From: an uncultured Eubacteriales bacterium
Lineage (GTDB): Bacteria; Bacillota; Clostridia; Christensenellales; CAG-138
Direction: 5' to 3'
Length of the DNA stretch: 64,000 bases
Assembly: GCA_902765005.1 (NCBI GenBank)
Contig: CACWYB010000003.1
Coordinates: forward strand, 62,001 to 126,000
Below, piece by piece: positions 1 to 8,413 of the stretch. The position numbers and the translations under genes are program-made. Position 1 is the stretch's first letter; each line of letters begins with the position of its first letter. The notes under the pieces are model-generated. The model was not told the origin of the DNA and did no database searches. It worked only from the letters and a program-made list of their open reading frames with translations.

Positions 1-1542
1 GCAGATGAGCTGCTTCTGCCCCGTGGACAGGCGGATGCCTCCTTCGCCCACCTCCGTGTCGTAGCCCTTGGTCTGCTCCAGGATGAAGGGCTCCGCGTGG
101 ACCAGCCGGGCGGCCCGGCGCACGTCCTCCAAGGGGGCGTCCGGACGGCCGTAGCGGATGTTGTCCGCAATGGTGCCGGAGAACAGGTGGGGGCTTTGGA
201 GCACATACCCCAGGCTGCTCTGAAGCCAGAGCTGGGAGCGCTCCTTGTAATCCCGGCCGTCAATGTAGATGGTCCCGCCCGTGGGCTCGTAGAATCGGCA
301 GACCAGGTTCACGATGGTGCTCTTTCCGGCGCCGGTCTCGCCCACCAGGGCGATGGTCTGGCCCGCTTCGATGTCCAGATTGAAGTCGGTGAGCACCGGC
401 TCCTCCGCGTTGTAGGCAAAGTCTACGTGCTCGAAGCGGATGTGGCCCTCAATGGGCTCCCAGTTTTCCTTCTTGGGGGTGATGAGATCCCCATATTTTT
501 GGATGACCTCCGGGGTATCCTGCACCTGGATGGGCGTGTCGATGAGGCCGATGACCCGCTCGGCGGAGGCCTGTGCGCTCTGGAAGTCCGCGAAGATGGA
601 GGCGATCTGCTGGATGGGGTCAAAAAGGCTGGCCGCGTAGGTGACGAAGGCCACCAGGGTGCCGGCGGACAGGGAGCCGATGAAGGTCTTTCCCGGCGCG
701 AGCACCGCCTTCCCGCCGAAGTACAGGGCCAGGCTCGTGCCGATGGCGCCCAGGGAAATGACAAGGGGGAAGAAGATGGCATTGATCAGGGCCGCCTTGA
801 TGGAGGCCTTACGCATACTCTGAGTTATCTCCCGAAACTCCTTGGCGTTCTCCTCCTCATACACCAGGGTCTTGGTGGTCATGGCCCCCATGATGCCCTC
901 GTTGAAGGCGCCGGTGATGCGGCTGTTGTGCTTTCTCGCTTCCCGCTGGTATTTGAGAATGGCCCGCTCCAAAAAGAGGGCGGCCACGGCCAGCGGCGGA
1001 ATTACCGCGATCACGATCAGCGCCAGCTTCCAGTTCTTCATGAACATGAACACCAGGCACAGCACCGTGTAGCAGGAGGACCAAAGAAGATCCACCAGGC
1101 TCCAGGCCACCATCTCGGAGAGCCGGCTCACGTCGCTGATCATCCGGGCCATAAGGTAGCCCACGGCGGTCTTATCGTAGAAGCTGAAGGACTGGTTCTG
1201 CAGTTTCCAGAACCCGTCCTGGCGGATGTCGTAAGAGATGTTCATCTCCATCTTGCCGCAGCGGGTGATGAAGCCCAGCGTCCCGGTGCCCTGGGTGAAG
1301 GCCAGCACCACGTAGACGAGCAAAAACAGCCATACGCCCTGGCTGGTCCCGGGCACGATGAAGTGGTCCACCGCGTAGTTGGTGAGCAGCGGGTAAAGGG
1401 CGTCCACCAGGGCCACGAACACCAAACAGGCCATGGCCGACAGGAAGGTGCCCTTGGTGCGCCAAGCGTAGGCATAGAGCCGCTTCCAAAGCTTGGGGTC
1501 CACTCGTTCGTTGGTATAATCGGTTTCGTTCTGATAGCTCAC
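1..1542 (-). CDS. ABC exporter half-transporter, subunit 2 (partial, 3' end off window)
   Basis: The reading frame begins with GTG at 1542 and runs off the window's left edge after 514 codons, so the C-terminal end is missing. Translation shows an ABC exporter membrane domain (about residues 25-320) followed by a nucleotide-binding domain with Walker A GETGAGKST and a signature motif LSTGQKQL close to the edge. The start codon overlaps the stop of the upstream half-transporter (GTGA), and AAAGGAGGTG lies just ahead of it as a strong ribosome binding site. The two genes should form a heterodimeric multidrug or lipid exporter of the LmrCD/YheIH type in the cytoplasmic membrane. The substrate cannot be read from the sequence. 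The family call is secure. Confidence 0.93.
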   Translation of the reverse strand, partial: MSYQNETDYTNERVDPKLWKRLYAYAWRTKGTFLSAMACLVFVALVDALYPLLTNYAVDHFIVPGTSQGVWLFLLVYVVLAFTQGTGTLGFITRCGKMEMNISYDIRQDGFWKLQNQSFSFYDKTAVGYLMARMISDVSRLSEMVAWSLVDLLWSSCYTVLCLVFMFMKNWKLALIVIAVIPPLAVAALFLERAILKYQREARKHNSRITGAFNEGIMGAMTTKTLVYEEENAKEFREITQSMRKASIKAALINAIFFPLVISLGAIGTSLALYFGGKAVLAPGKTFIGSLSAGTLVAFVTYAASLFDPIQQIASIFADFQSAQASAERVIGLIDTPIQVQDTPEVIQKYGDLITPKKENWEPIEGHIRFEHVDFAYNAEEPVLTDFNLDIEAGQTIALVGETGAGKSTIVNLVCRFYEPTGGTIYIDGRDYKERSQLWLQSSLGYVLQSPHLFSGTIADNIRYGRPDAPLEDVRRAARLVHAEPFILEQTKGYDTEVGEGGIRLSTGQKQLIC

Positions 1543-3356
1543 GCCTTGTCACCTCCTTTGGGCAGGGCGTCCTGAATCTCGGCGATGTGCCGGTAGAGGC
1601 CGGGGCGGCCGAGCAGCTCCTCATGGGTGCCCATGTCGGTGAGCCGCCCGTTCTCCAGCACCAGGATCTTGTCCGCTTCGCAGAGGGTGGTGATCCGGTG
1701 GGAGATGATGAACAGGATTCCGTCCCGCTTCATGCCGTAGAGCGCGTCCCGGATCTTGGCGTCCGTCTCCGTGTCCACGGCGCTCATGGAGTCGTCGAAG
1801 ATGAGGATGGGGGCCTTCTGCATCAGGGTCCGGGCGATGGCCACCCGCTGCAGCTGCCCGCCGGAGAGGGTCACGCCCCGCTCGCCCACGATGGTGTCGT
1901 AACCCTTTTCAAAGCCGCAGATCACGTCGTGGACCGCGGCCAGCCTTGCGGCTGCCTCCACCTCCGCGTCGGTGGCCTCCGGATTCACGATGCGGATGTT
2001 CTCTTTGATGGTCCGGGAGTAGAGGAAGGGCTCCTGGAGCACGATGCCGATGTTTCGCCTAAGGCAGGTGTGGTCGATGTCGTTGATGTCCACGCCGCCG
2101 ATGGTGATCCGGCCCCGGGTGCAGGTGTACAGCCGCTGCAGCAGCTGCACCAGGCTGCTTTTGCCTGAGCCGGTGGAGCCCAGGATGGCCACGGTCTCCC
2201 CGGGGTGGACGGTGAAGGAAATGTCCTTCAGCACCTCGTCCGGGGCATTGTAGCCGAAGCATACGTGGTCAAAGCAGATATCCCCGGTCATGTCCACCGT
2301 AAGCGCTTTGCCTGGTTCCTTCTCCGGCTCGGCATCCATGATCTCAGAAAGCCGCTCCAAAGAGATGGAGGCTTTGCCCATATCTGCCAGGATGCGGCCC
2401 AGCTGGCGCACGGGCCAGGTGAGCATGCCCGTGTAGGTGGCAAAGAGGGTGACCAGGCCCAGCGTCATGGTGCCTTTGGCGCAGAAATACACGCCGGCGG
2501 CCAGGGAGATGCCGATCTGGGAATAGCCCACCGCGTCGGAAAAGCCCCAGTAGTAGCCCAGCAGCCTATTTAGGCGCACATACTTATCCCGTGTGGTGGC
2601 GTTGAGCCGGGTGAATTTTTCAAACTCCGCCCGCTCCTGGCCGAAGGCCCGCACGATCCGCATGCCGGTCAGATTCTCCTGGAGCATGGCGGACAGGTCG
2701 CCCTCCGCCTCGTCCGCCTCCCGGAAGTACCGCTGCACATGGCGGAAGTAGACGAAGGAGCACCCCGCCAGGAAGGGGAGGGTGACCATGGAGATGAGGG
2801 CCATGGGCACATGGATCTGCAGCAGGATGATGAGGGCCGTGAAGAACATGACCAGCGTGCGCAGGATGTCCATCATCTGCACGCTGAGGAACTTGCGCAC
2901 CGTCTCCACGTCGGAGGTGCACCGCTGCACCAGATCCCCGGTGGACACATGCTTATGGTAGTCGTAGGGTACGGCGTTGATGTGCCCGTAGAGGGCGTCC
3001 CGCAAGGTCTTGGCCATGCCCTCCGCCGCAAAGGCCGTGGAGCGGCGGCGCAGGTAGGTGAATATGCCGTTGAGCACGGTGAACAGAAGATAGGCAGCCC
3101 CGCACAAAACCAGATGCTCCATAAAGTATTCCCGCCCGCCCAACTGCTGCACCAGGCGGAATATGGGCGCGGGGATATGGGGGTCCACGCCGCGAATCAC
3201 GTAATCCAAAGTGAAGCTGGTCACGAACGGTGCCAGATACACGCAGATGGCAGCCAGCAGAACGAACAGGGCCGCCAATATCAAATGTCCCCAATAGGGC
3301 TTGAGCACCCGGAAAAACAGGCGCCAAGGGGATCGCTTTCGTTTTTTATCCTTCAT
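1539..3356 (-). CDS. ABC exporter half-transporter, subunit 1 (degenerate ATPase site)
   Basis: A 605-residue fused membrane/ATPase half-transporter. Transmembrane segments fill roughly residues 15-310. The nucleotide-binding domain has Walker A GSTGSGKSS, signature LSGGQLQRV and a Walker B reading ILIFDDSMSAVD. The residue after the Walker B aspartate is Asp rather than the catalytic Glu, so this subunit likely contributes the degenerate ATP site of a heterodimer. The ATG at 3356 is preceded by TGAGGAA and is preferred over a TTG four codons upstream that overlaps priA. The downstream partner is translationally coupled through a GTGA overlap. Transport specificity is unknown. Confidence 0.93.
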   Translation of the reverse strand: MKDKKRKRSPWRLFFRVLKPYWGHLILAALFVLLAAICVYLAPFVTSFTLDYVIRGVDPHIPAPIFRLVQQLGGREYFMEHLVLCGAAYLLFTVLNGIFTYLRRRSTAFAAEGMAKTLRDALYGHINAVPYDYHKHVSTGDLVQRCTSDVETVRKFLSVQMMDILRTLVMFFTALIILLQIHVPMALISMVTLPFLAGCSFVYFRHVQRYFREADEAEGDLSAMLQENLTGMRIVRAFGQERAEFEKFTRLNATTRDKYVRLNRLLGYYWGFSDAVGYSQIGISLAAGVYFCAKGTMTLGLVTLFATYTGMLTWPVRQLGRILADMGKASISLERLSEIMDAEPEKEPGKALTVDMTGDICFDHVCFGYNAPDEVLKDISFTVHPGETVAILGSTGSGKSSLVQLLQRLYTCTRGRITIGGVDINDIDHTCLRRNIGIVLQEPFLYSRTIKENIRIVNPEATDAEVEAAARLAAVHDVICGFEKGYDTIVGERGVTLSGGQLQRVAIARTLMQKAPILIFDDSMSAVDTETDAKIRDALYGMKRDGILFIISHRITTLCEADKILVLENGRLTDMGTHEELLGRPGLYRHIAEIQDALPKGGDKA

Positions 3357-3364
3357 ACTATTCC

Positions 3365-5584
3365 TCAAAACATGTCCTGTGGGTTGATCTCGATCTTCAA
3401 AAACCCGTCCTCCCGGTGGTTCGTCTCAAAGTCATACACGGCGTGGAGGGCCTTTGAGAGCCGCTTGGTCCGCAGCAGCTTCACCAGGATCTGATACCGG
3501 CTTTGGCCGGCGATCCGGGCGATGGGCGCCGGCGCCGCCAGCAGCAGGAGCAGATCCCCCTGGCCGTCGTCCCCCAATGCCGCCTTCAGATCGGCTTCCA
3601 GCTCCTTGGCATAGGCCTTGCCCCGCTCGATGAGCTGCTCTTCCTTGGTATCCGACAGCAGCAGCCGAATGAACAGGGAGAAGGGAGGGTAGAGGCACTT
3701 CTTCCGCTGGGCGATCTCATACTGATAGAACCCGGCGTAATCTTGGCTCTGGGCGAACCGCAGCACCGGGTGGTCCGGGGCGTAGGTCTGCATCACCACT
3801 TCGCCGGGGTCCTTGTCCCGGCCCGCCCGGCCGGAGACCTGGGTGAGCAGCTGGAAGGTCCGTTCCGCACTCCGATAGTCCGGGAAGTTCAGGGTGGTGT
3901 CCGCCGCCACCACCCCCACCAGCGTCACGTTGGGGAAGTCGTGGCCCTTGGCGATCATCTGGGTCCCGATGAGGATCTGAGCCTCTCCCCGACCGAAGGC
4001 GGAGAGGATCTGCTCATAGGCGTCCCGATGGGCCACCGTGTCTGCATCCATGCGCAGGGTGGAGGTGCCGGGGAAGAACTTCTGGATCTGCTCCTCCACC
4101 TGCTCCGTGCCCACGCCGAAGTACTTGATAAAGGGCTTGCCGCAGTTGGGGCACAGGCTGGGCAGGGGCTTCTTCGCTCCGCAGTAGTGGCAGCGGACCG
4201 CGTTCTGGGCCTTGTGGTAGGTCATGGCGATATCGCAGTTGTCACAGCTGAGCACATAGCCGCAGGCCCGGCAGGAGACGAAGGTGGAATACCCCCGCCG
4301 GTTGAGAAAGAGCATGGCCTGATGGCCGTCCTTCAGGCACCTGTCCAGCTTGGAAAGGAGCTGGGAGGAAAAGATGCCGTTGTTCCCGTTGAGGAATTCG
4401 CTGCGCATATCCGCGATGGACACCTGAGGCAGCGGCCGGCCGCCCACCCGGTGTTTGAGCTCAATGAGCTGATAGCTGCCGTTCAGACCCCGATAATAGC
4501 TGAGGAGGGAGGGGGTGGCGCTGCCCAAGAGCAGCTTTCCGCCGCTCATCTTCACCCGCCGCCGGGCGATGTCCAAAGCCTGATATCGAGGCGTTATTTC
4601 GCTCTGATAGCTGCCCTCGTGCTCCTCATCGATGATGATGAGCCCCAGGTTCTCCACCGGGGCGAACACGGCGCTGCGGGCGCCGATAACGATGGGGGCC
4701 TTGCCCAGCCGGATACGCCGCCATTCGTCAAACCGCTCCCCGGCGGAAAGTCGGCTGTGGAGCACGGCGATCCTGTCCCCGAAGCGGGCGGCGAACCGGC
4801 CCACGGTCTGGGGCGTCAGGGCGATCTCCGGCACCAGCATGATGGCGCCCTGGCCCCGAGCCAAGCACGCTTCGATGCACCTTAGGTACACCTCCGTCTT
4901 GCCGCTGCCCGTCACGCCGTATAGAAGCGCCGTCTGAGCGGGGGAGAGGGCCTCGATGGCCTCAAGGGCCTTTTTTTGCTCCTCGGTGAGCGCGGGCCTT
5001 TCATCCGCCCGCTGGGAATACTCCGGTCGGCGGAACACGCTGAAGCTGCTTTCAGAGAGCACCCGCTTCTTGAGCAGGGCGCCGATGGCCGGCCCGGCCC
5101 CCGGCAAAAAGGCCTGGATGTCCTTCACCGCCATGGGTTGATTGGCCTTTTTCAGCAGATCCACCACATCCGTTTGGATACGGGACCGGGATTGAAACTC
5201 TGCCGACCGGTCGGTCAGGTACACGATTCGCTCCCGCTTCTCGTGAATGCGGCCCCCCCGCAGCTGGGCGGGGATCATGAGCCGCAGGGCGTCCACCAGC
5301 AGGCAGTGGTAGGCTTCCTGCATCCATTCTGCCAGCCGGATCTGTTCCGGGAGGAGGACAGGGTAGGGCTCCAGGCAGGAAAGCACGTCCTTCACGGCCA
5401 TGCCCTCCCCGAGCCCGCTCTCCTCCGAAAGGGAAAGGACAAAGCCCTCCTTCACGTGGTCTCCCTGTCCGAAGGGGAGCAGCACATGGTGGCCGGGGCG
5501 AACGTCCAGCCCCTCCGGCACCCGGTAGGTAAACGCCCGGTCCACCGCCGCATGGGCGATATCCACGATCACTTTTGCAAACAT
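3365..5584 (-). CDS. priA: Primosomal replication restart helicase PriA
   Basis: A 739-residue superfamily 2 helicase that rebuilds replication forks by loading the replisome at D-loops and stalled forks. The N-terminal 3'-DNA-binding domain begins FAKVIVDIAHAAVDRAFTY. Then come Walker A GVTGSGKTEV, the DEEH box and a zinc-binding insert with four CxxC-type pairs (CRACG, CDNC, CHYCG, CPNCG), all hallmarks of PriA. The ATG at 5584 follows GGAAAGGAGGGG; an in-frame start 22 codons upstream is unlikely because its peptide is not PriA-like. The common Firmicutes neighbour coaBC is not between rpoZ and priA here. The ABC exporter genes follow almost without a gap, so the downstream genes may be co-transcribed. 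Confidence 0.97.
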   Translation of the reverse strand: MFAKVIVDIAHAAVDRAFTYRVPEGLDVRPGHHVLLPFGQGDHVKEGFVLSLSEESGLGEGMAVKDVLSCLEPYPVLLPEQIRLAEWMQEAYHCLLVDALRLMIPAQLRGGRIHEKRERIVYLTDRSAEFQSRSRIQTDVVDLLKKANQPMAVKDIQAFLPGAGPAIGALLKKRVLSESSFSVFRRPEYSQRADERPALTEEQKKALEAIEALSPAQTALLYGVTGSGKTEVYLRCIEACLARGQGAIMLVPEIALTPQTVGRFAARFGDRIAVLHSRLSAGERFDEWRRIRLGKAPIVIGARSAVFAPVENLGLIIIDEEHEGSYQSEITPRYQALDIARRRVKMSGGKLLLGSATPSLLSYYRGLNGSYQLIELKHRVGGRPLPQVSIADMRSEFLNGNNGIFSSQLLSKLDRCLKDGHQAMLFLNRRGYSTFVSCRACGYVLSCDNCDIAMTYHKAQNAVRCHYCGAKKPLPSLCPNCGKPFIKYFGVGTEQVEEQIQKFFPGTSTLRMDADTVAHRDAYEQILSAFGRGEAQILIGTQMIAKGHDFPNVTLVGVVAADTTLNFPDYRSAERTFQLLTQVSGRAGRDKDPGEVVMQTYAPDHPVLRFAQSQDYAGFYQYEIAQRKKCLYPPFSLFIRLLLSDTKEEQLIERGKAYAKELEADLKAALGDDGQGDLLLLLAAPAPIARIAGQSRYQILVKLLRTKRLSKALHAVYDFETNHREDGFLKIEINPQDMF

Positions 5585-5608
5585 TCGGCCCCTCCTTTCC
5601 CGTAATGT

Positions 5609-5643
5609 AAAGAATGCCCGCTTCGTAGGGTGCGAAGCGGGCC
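5609..5643 (-). terminator. Hairpin between rpoZ and priA
   Basis: A 9-bp inverted repeat (CCCGCTTCG with CGAAGCGGG, 7-nt loop) lies in the 78-bp gap between rpoZ and priA. On the minus strand the sequence after the stem is only moderately U-rich (ATTCTTTAC). It could be an attenuating terminator or an mRNA-stabilising stem; the strength is uncertain. Confidence 0.4.
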
Positions 5644-5662
5644 AAGTCAAAGGGAAGACTCC

Positions 5663-5857
5663 TTATGCCTCCTTGGAAGGGATGACGATGAGCTTATCCT
5701 CGTACAGCTCTTCCACAGCCATGGACAAAGGCTTGTTGTTCCCCAAGGTGTCAGGATCATCCTGCAACTGACGGGCCCGATTGGCAACCGCGGTCACCAG
5801 CAAATACCGAGAGCCGGCTTTCTCTGCAAGTTCCATTACCGGCGGACGATTCATCAT
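5663..5857 (-). CDS. rpoZ: RNA polymerase omega subunit
   Basis: A 64-residue protein matching the short omega subunit that helps assemble the beta' subunit into RNA polymerase. The N-terminal MNRPPVMELAEKAGSRYLLV and the ANRARQL segment are typical of omega. Its ribosome binding site GGGAGGTAAA overlaps the last codons of gmk, and the spacing of a few bases indicates translation from the same mRNA. The order yicC-gmk-rpoZ-priA is the standard Firmicutes arrangement, which supports the call despite the small size. Confidence 0.93.
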   Translation of the reverse strand: MMNRPPVMELAEKAGSRYLLVTAVANRARQLQDDPDTLGNNKPLSMAVEELYEDKLIVIPSKEA

Positions 5858-5860
5858 AGC

Positions 5861-6490
5861 TTATTTACCTCCCTCTATATCCTGGATCGATTCCAAAAGT
5901 TCAGAACTGCGGCTCACACGGCACCGCTCCGCTTCCAAAATGGCCTCCATCCGATGGACAGCCACATCCACCACATCGTTTACGATCACGTAATCGTAAT
6001 GGGGAATCATCTTCACTTCCTCGAAGGCGGTGGCAAAGCGCTTTTCCACCTGCTCCATGGTCTCCGTACCCCGGCCGATGAGGCGGGATTTGATCTCGCT
6101 CATGCTGGGAGCGGTGATGAAGATCAGCACCGCGTTGGGGAAGGCCTGCTTCACCTTCATGGCGCCCTGCACATCGATCTCCAAAATCACATCGAAGCCG
6201 TGGGAGAGCTGCTGCTCCACGAAGGAGCGGGGGGTGCCGTAGTAGTTGCTGCCGAAGACGTGCATGTATTCCAAAAACTCGCCCCGGTCCACCATAGCTT
6301 TGAACTCTTCCTCGGTCTTGAAGAAGTAGTGCACCCCTTCGATCTCCCCGGGCCTGGGGGCGCGGGTGGTGGTGGAAACGGACATCTTGATCTTGCTGTT
6401 CCGATCCATCAGGGCCTTGTCCAAGGTTCCCTTGCCGACGCCGGCCGGCCCGGAAACCACTAAAAGCAATCCTTCTCTTTGCTGTTTCAT
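5861..6490 (-). CDS. gmk: Guanylate kinase
   Basis: A 209-residue guanylate kinase that phosphorylates GMP to GDP in nucleotide metabolism. The P-loop reads SGPAGVGKGT, slightly altered from the usual SGPSGVGKGT. The GMP-binding region follows (TTRAPRPGEIEGVHYFF, then the EYMHVFGSNYYGTP segment), with the lid and the IDVQGA core as in the family. The start ATG at 6490 follows GAGAGGG; 26 codons of open frame upstream are not GMK-like. It lies 16 bp after yicC. The remA (DUF370) gene that often sits between yicC and gmk is absent. Confidence 0.97.
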   Translation of the reverse strand: MKQQREGLLLVVSGPAGVGKGTLDKALMDRNSKIKMSVSTTTRAPRPGEIEGVHYFFKTEEEFKAMVDRGEFLEYMHVFGSNYYGTPRSFVEQQLSHGFDVILEIDVQGAMKVKQAFPNAVLIFITAPSMSEIKSRLIGRGTETMEQVEKRFATAFEEVKMIPHYDYVIVNDVVDVAVHRMEAILEAERCRVSRSSELLESIQDIEGGK

Positions 6491-6506
6491 GGGTCCCTCT
6501 CTGCTT

Positions 6507-7382
6507 TTACTCAATATTTTGAATCTGTTCCCGCAGCTTTTCGATCTCAGCCTTGGAAAGCAGCACAATGCTGGTCAGTTCCGCGTCGTTGGCCTTGGAG
6601 CCGATGGTGTTGCACTCCCGGTTCATCTCCTGGACCAAAAAATCCATCTTCCGGCCCACGGGCTCCTGGGCGACCAGCAGCTCCTTGAAGTGGATTAGGT
6701 GGGTGTTCAGCCGGACGATCTCCTCGTCGATGGCGGCCCGGTCCGCGAAGATGGCCACCTCGGTGGCGAGCCTGGCCCGATCCACCTCGGTTTCCTGCAA
6801 CAAATCTTCGATGCGGGCGGTGAGCTTGGCCCGATACTCCTCCACCACAGCCGGGGCCCGCTTTTCCACCTGGGCGGCGTAGCCGGTCATGGTGTCGATC
6901 CGGGCGGAAAGGTCCGCCTTGAGCCGCTCGCCTTCCTTCCAGCGCATGGCTTTCAACCCATCGATAGCCAGGGACATGGCCTGCTCGGCAAGAGCCGTCA
7001 AGGCGTCCTGATCCTCATCGGCGGGCAGGATGGTGGTCACGTCGGGGAGGGAGAGGGCTCTGGAAAGGGTGATATCGTCCGTAAGCCCAAGGGCTTTGGC
7101 GCTTTCTCGGGCGGAGGTCAGGTAGGCGCCCAGCAGCGCCTCGTCGATGCGAACGGTTTTGGCGTCGCTCCGGGTGTTTCGGTAATTCACGAACACATCC
7201 ACATGCCCCCGGCTCAAAGCCTCCGAAAGACGCCGACGCAAACTATCCTCCAGGAAGGAGAGCTGCCGGGGCAGCTTCAGGCCGATGTCCAAAAACCGGT
7301 TGTTGACGCTCTTGAGCTCCACGGTGAGCTCCCGGCCGTCAGAAGACGCCGTGCCCCGCCCGTATCCGGTCATGCTGTACAT
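6507..7382 (-). CDS. YicC/YloC family endoribonuclease
   Basis: A 291-residue YicC/YloC family protein with the hallmark N-terminus MYSMTGYGRG, the NNRFLDI segment and the C-terminal region FLVQEMNRECNTIGSKANDAE. Members of this family are reported as endoribonucleases acting on mRNA and small RNAs. The ATG at 7382 follows GGGAGGTGA; seven extra in-frame codons upstream include the ribosome binding site and were excluded. The gene heads the yicC-gmk-rpoZ block and is 62 bp downstream of the AIR-synthase-like gene. Confidence 0.93.
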   Translation of the reverse strand: MYSMTGYGRGTASSDGRELTVELKSVNNRFLDIGLKLPRQLSFLEDSLRRRLSEALSRGHVDVFVNYRNTRSDAKTVRIDEALLGAYLTSARESAKALGLTDDITLSRALSLPDVTTILPADEDQDALTALAEQAMSLAIDGLKAMRWKEGERLKADLSARIDTMTGYAAQVEKRAPAVVEEYRAKLTARIEDLLQETEVDRARLATEVAIFADRAAIDEEIVRLNTHLIHFKELLVAQEPVGRKMDFLVQEMNRECNTIGSKANDAELTSIVLLSKAEIEKLREQIQNIE

Positions 7383-7444
7383 TGGCTCACCTCCCAAAAT
7401 CATCGCATTATATCACAATCCATAAGGGCAATGCAAGCCCCAAC

Positions 7445-8413
7445 TTATCGCAAAAACGCATCATACAGGGCATCTTCCCGGGGCGGGAGGATGGTTTGCC
7501 CGTCTTCAAAGGCGAACCCCTTCTCCACGGCCCGGCCGATGACGGCGGCCCGGATGCCCTTTTGGGCCAGCGCGGCGCACATGGCCTTTCCGTCCGGACA
7601 GCCGATCAGAAGGCTCCCGCTGCCCAGGAGCCGCAGGGGGTCGATGCCGGCCAGGGCGCAGATCCGGGCGGTGGCCTCGCTCACCGGGATGCTCTCCCGA
7701 TCCAGCTTTAGCCCCAGCCCCGCGGCATAGCACAGCTCCCAGCTTGCCCCCAGCACGCCGCCTTCCGTCACATCGTGCATGGCGTGGGCTCCCTTCTCCA
7801 TGGCCACTCTGCCCTCCGGCACGATGGACAGCAGGCGAAAATACCCTTCCGCCTCTTCCAGCAGGGCAGGGGGGAGGGAGGAGAGTTTGTCCTTACGTTC
7901 CGCGGCCAGGATGGCGGTCCCTTCCAGGCCCGCGCTCTTGGTCAAAACGATGTCATCCCCAGGCTGCAGGCCCAGGAGCTTGTGCTCCCGGGGCATCTTC
8001 GCCACCACGCTGGTGCAGGTGATGGGCCGGGTCACCGCGTCCGTATACTCCGTGTGCCCGCCTAAAATGTCCACATGGGCCACCCGGGCCGCGGAGGCAA
8101 GATCGTCCGCGATATGGCCGATGCCCTCCGTGGGATAATCCGGGGGCAGCAGGAGCGTGACCAGCAGCCCCACAGGCTCCGCGCCCATGCAGATGGCGTC
8201 GTTGCAGTTCACATGGACGCTCAACAGCCCCAGGCTCTTGTCTCCGGCGGAGGTGATGGGGTCCATGCTCATGACGATGAGCTCCCCGTCAAAGTCCAGG
8301 GCGGCGCAGTCCTCACCCACCCGAGGCACGGTCAGCGACTCGGGGCGGATTCGATTGAATTTTGAGAGGATCAGCGATTCCAGCTCGCTGTTTTCCAGTT
8401 TTCCGATTCTCAT
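7445..8413 (-). CDS. AIR synthase / HypE-like superfamily protein
   Basis: A 322-residue protein of the PurM/ThiL/HypE/SelD fold. It shows the ATP-binding N-terminal half (VGEDCAALDFDGELIVMSMD, then VNCNDAICMGAEP) and the glycine-rich C-terminal half (HDVTEGGVLGA, then LLGSGSLLI). The pattern is nearest to the HypE-like AIR synthase-related proteins common in Clostridia, but no hydrogenase maturation genes are nearby, so the substrate is unknown. The ATG at 8413 overlaps the ligA stop (ATGA), indicating translational coupling. A TTG three codons upstream is a less likely start. Confidence 0.8.
   Translation of the reverse strand: MRIGKLENSELESLILSKFNRIRPESLTVPRVGEDCAALDFDGELIVMSMDPITSAGDKSLGLLSVHVNCNDAICMGAEPVGLLVTLLLPPDYPTEGIGHIADDLASAARVAHVDILGGHTEYTDAVTRPITCTSVVAKMPREHKLLGLQPGDDIVLTKSAGLEGTAILAAERKDKLSSLPPALLEEAEGYFRLLSIVPEGRVAMEKGAHAMHDVTEGGVLGASWELCYAAGLGLKLDRESIPVSEATARICALAGIDPLRLLGSGSLLIGCPDGKAMCAALAQKGIRAAVIGRAVEKGFAFEDGQTILPPREDALYDAFLR

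Noticed and set aside
97..1575. 492-codon plus-strand frame
   Set aside because: It is the shadow of the ABC exporter gene on the minus strand; its composition is unnatural and it has no domain.
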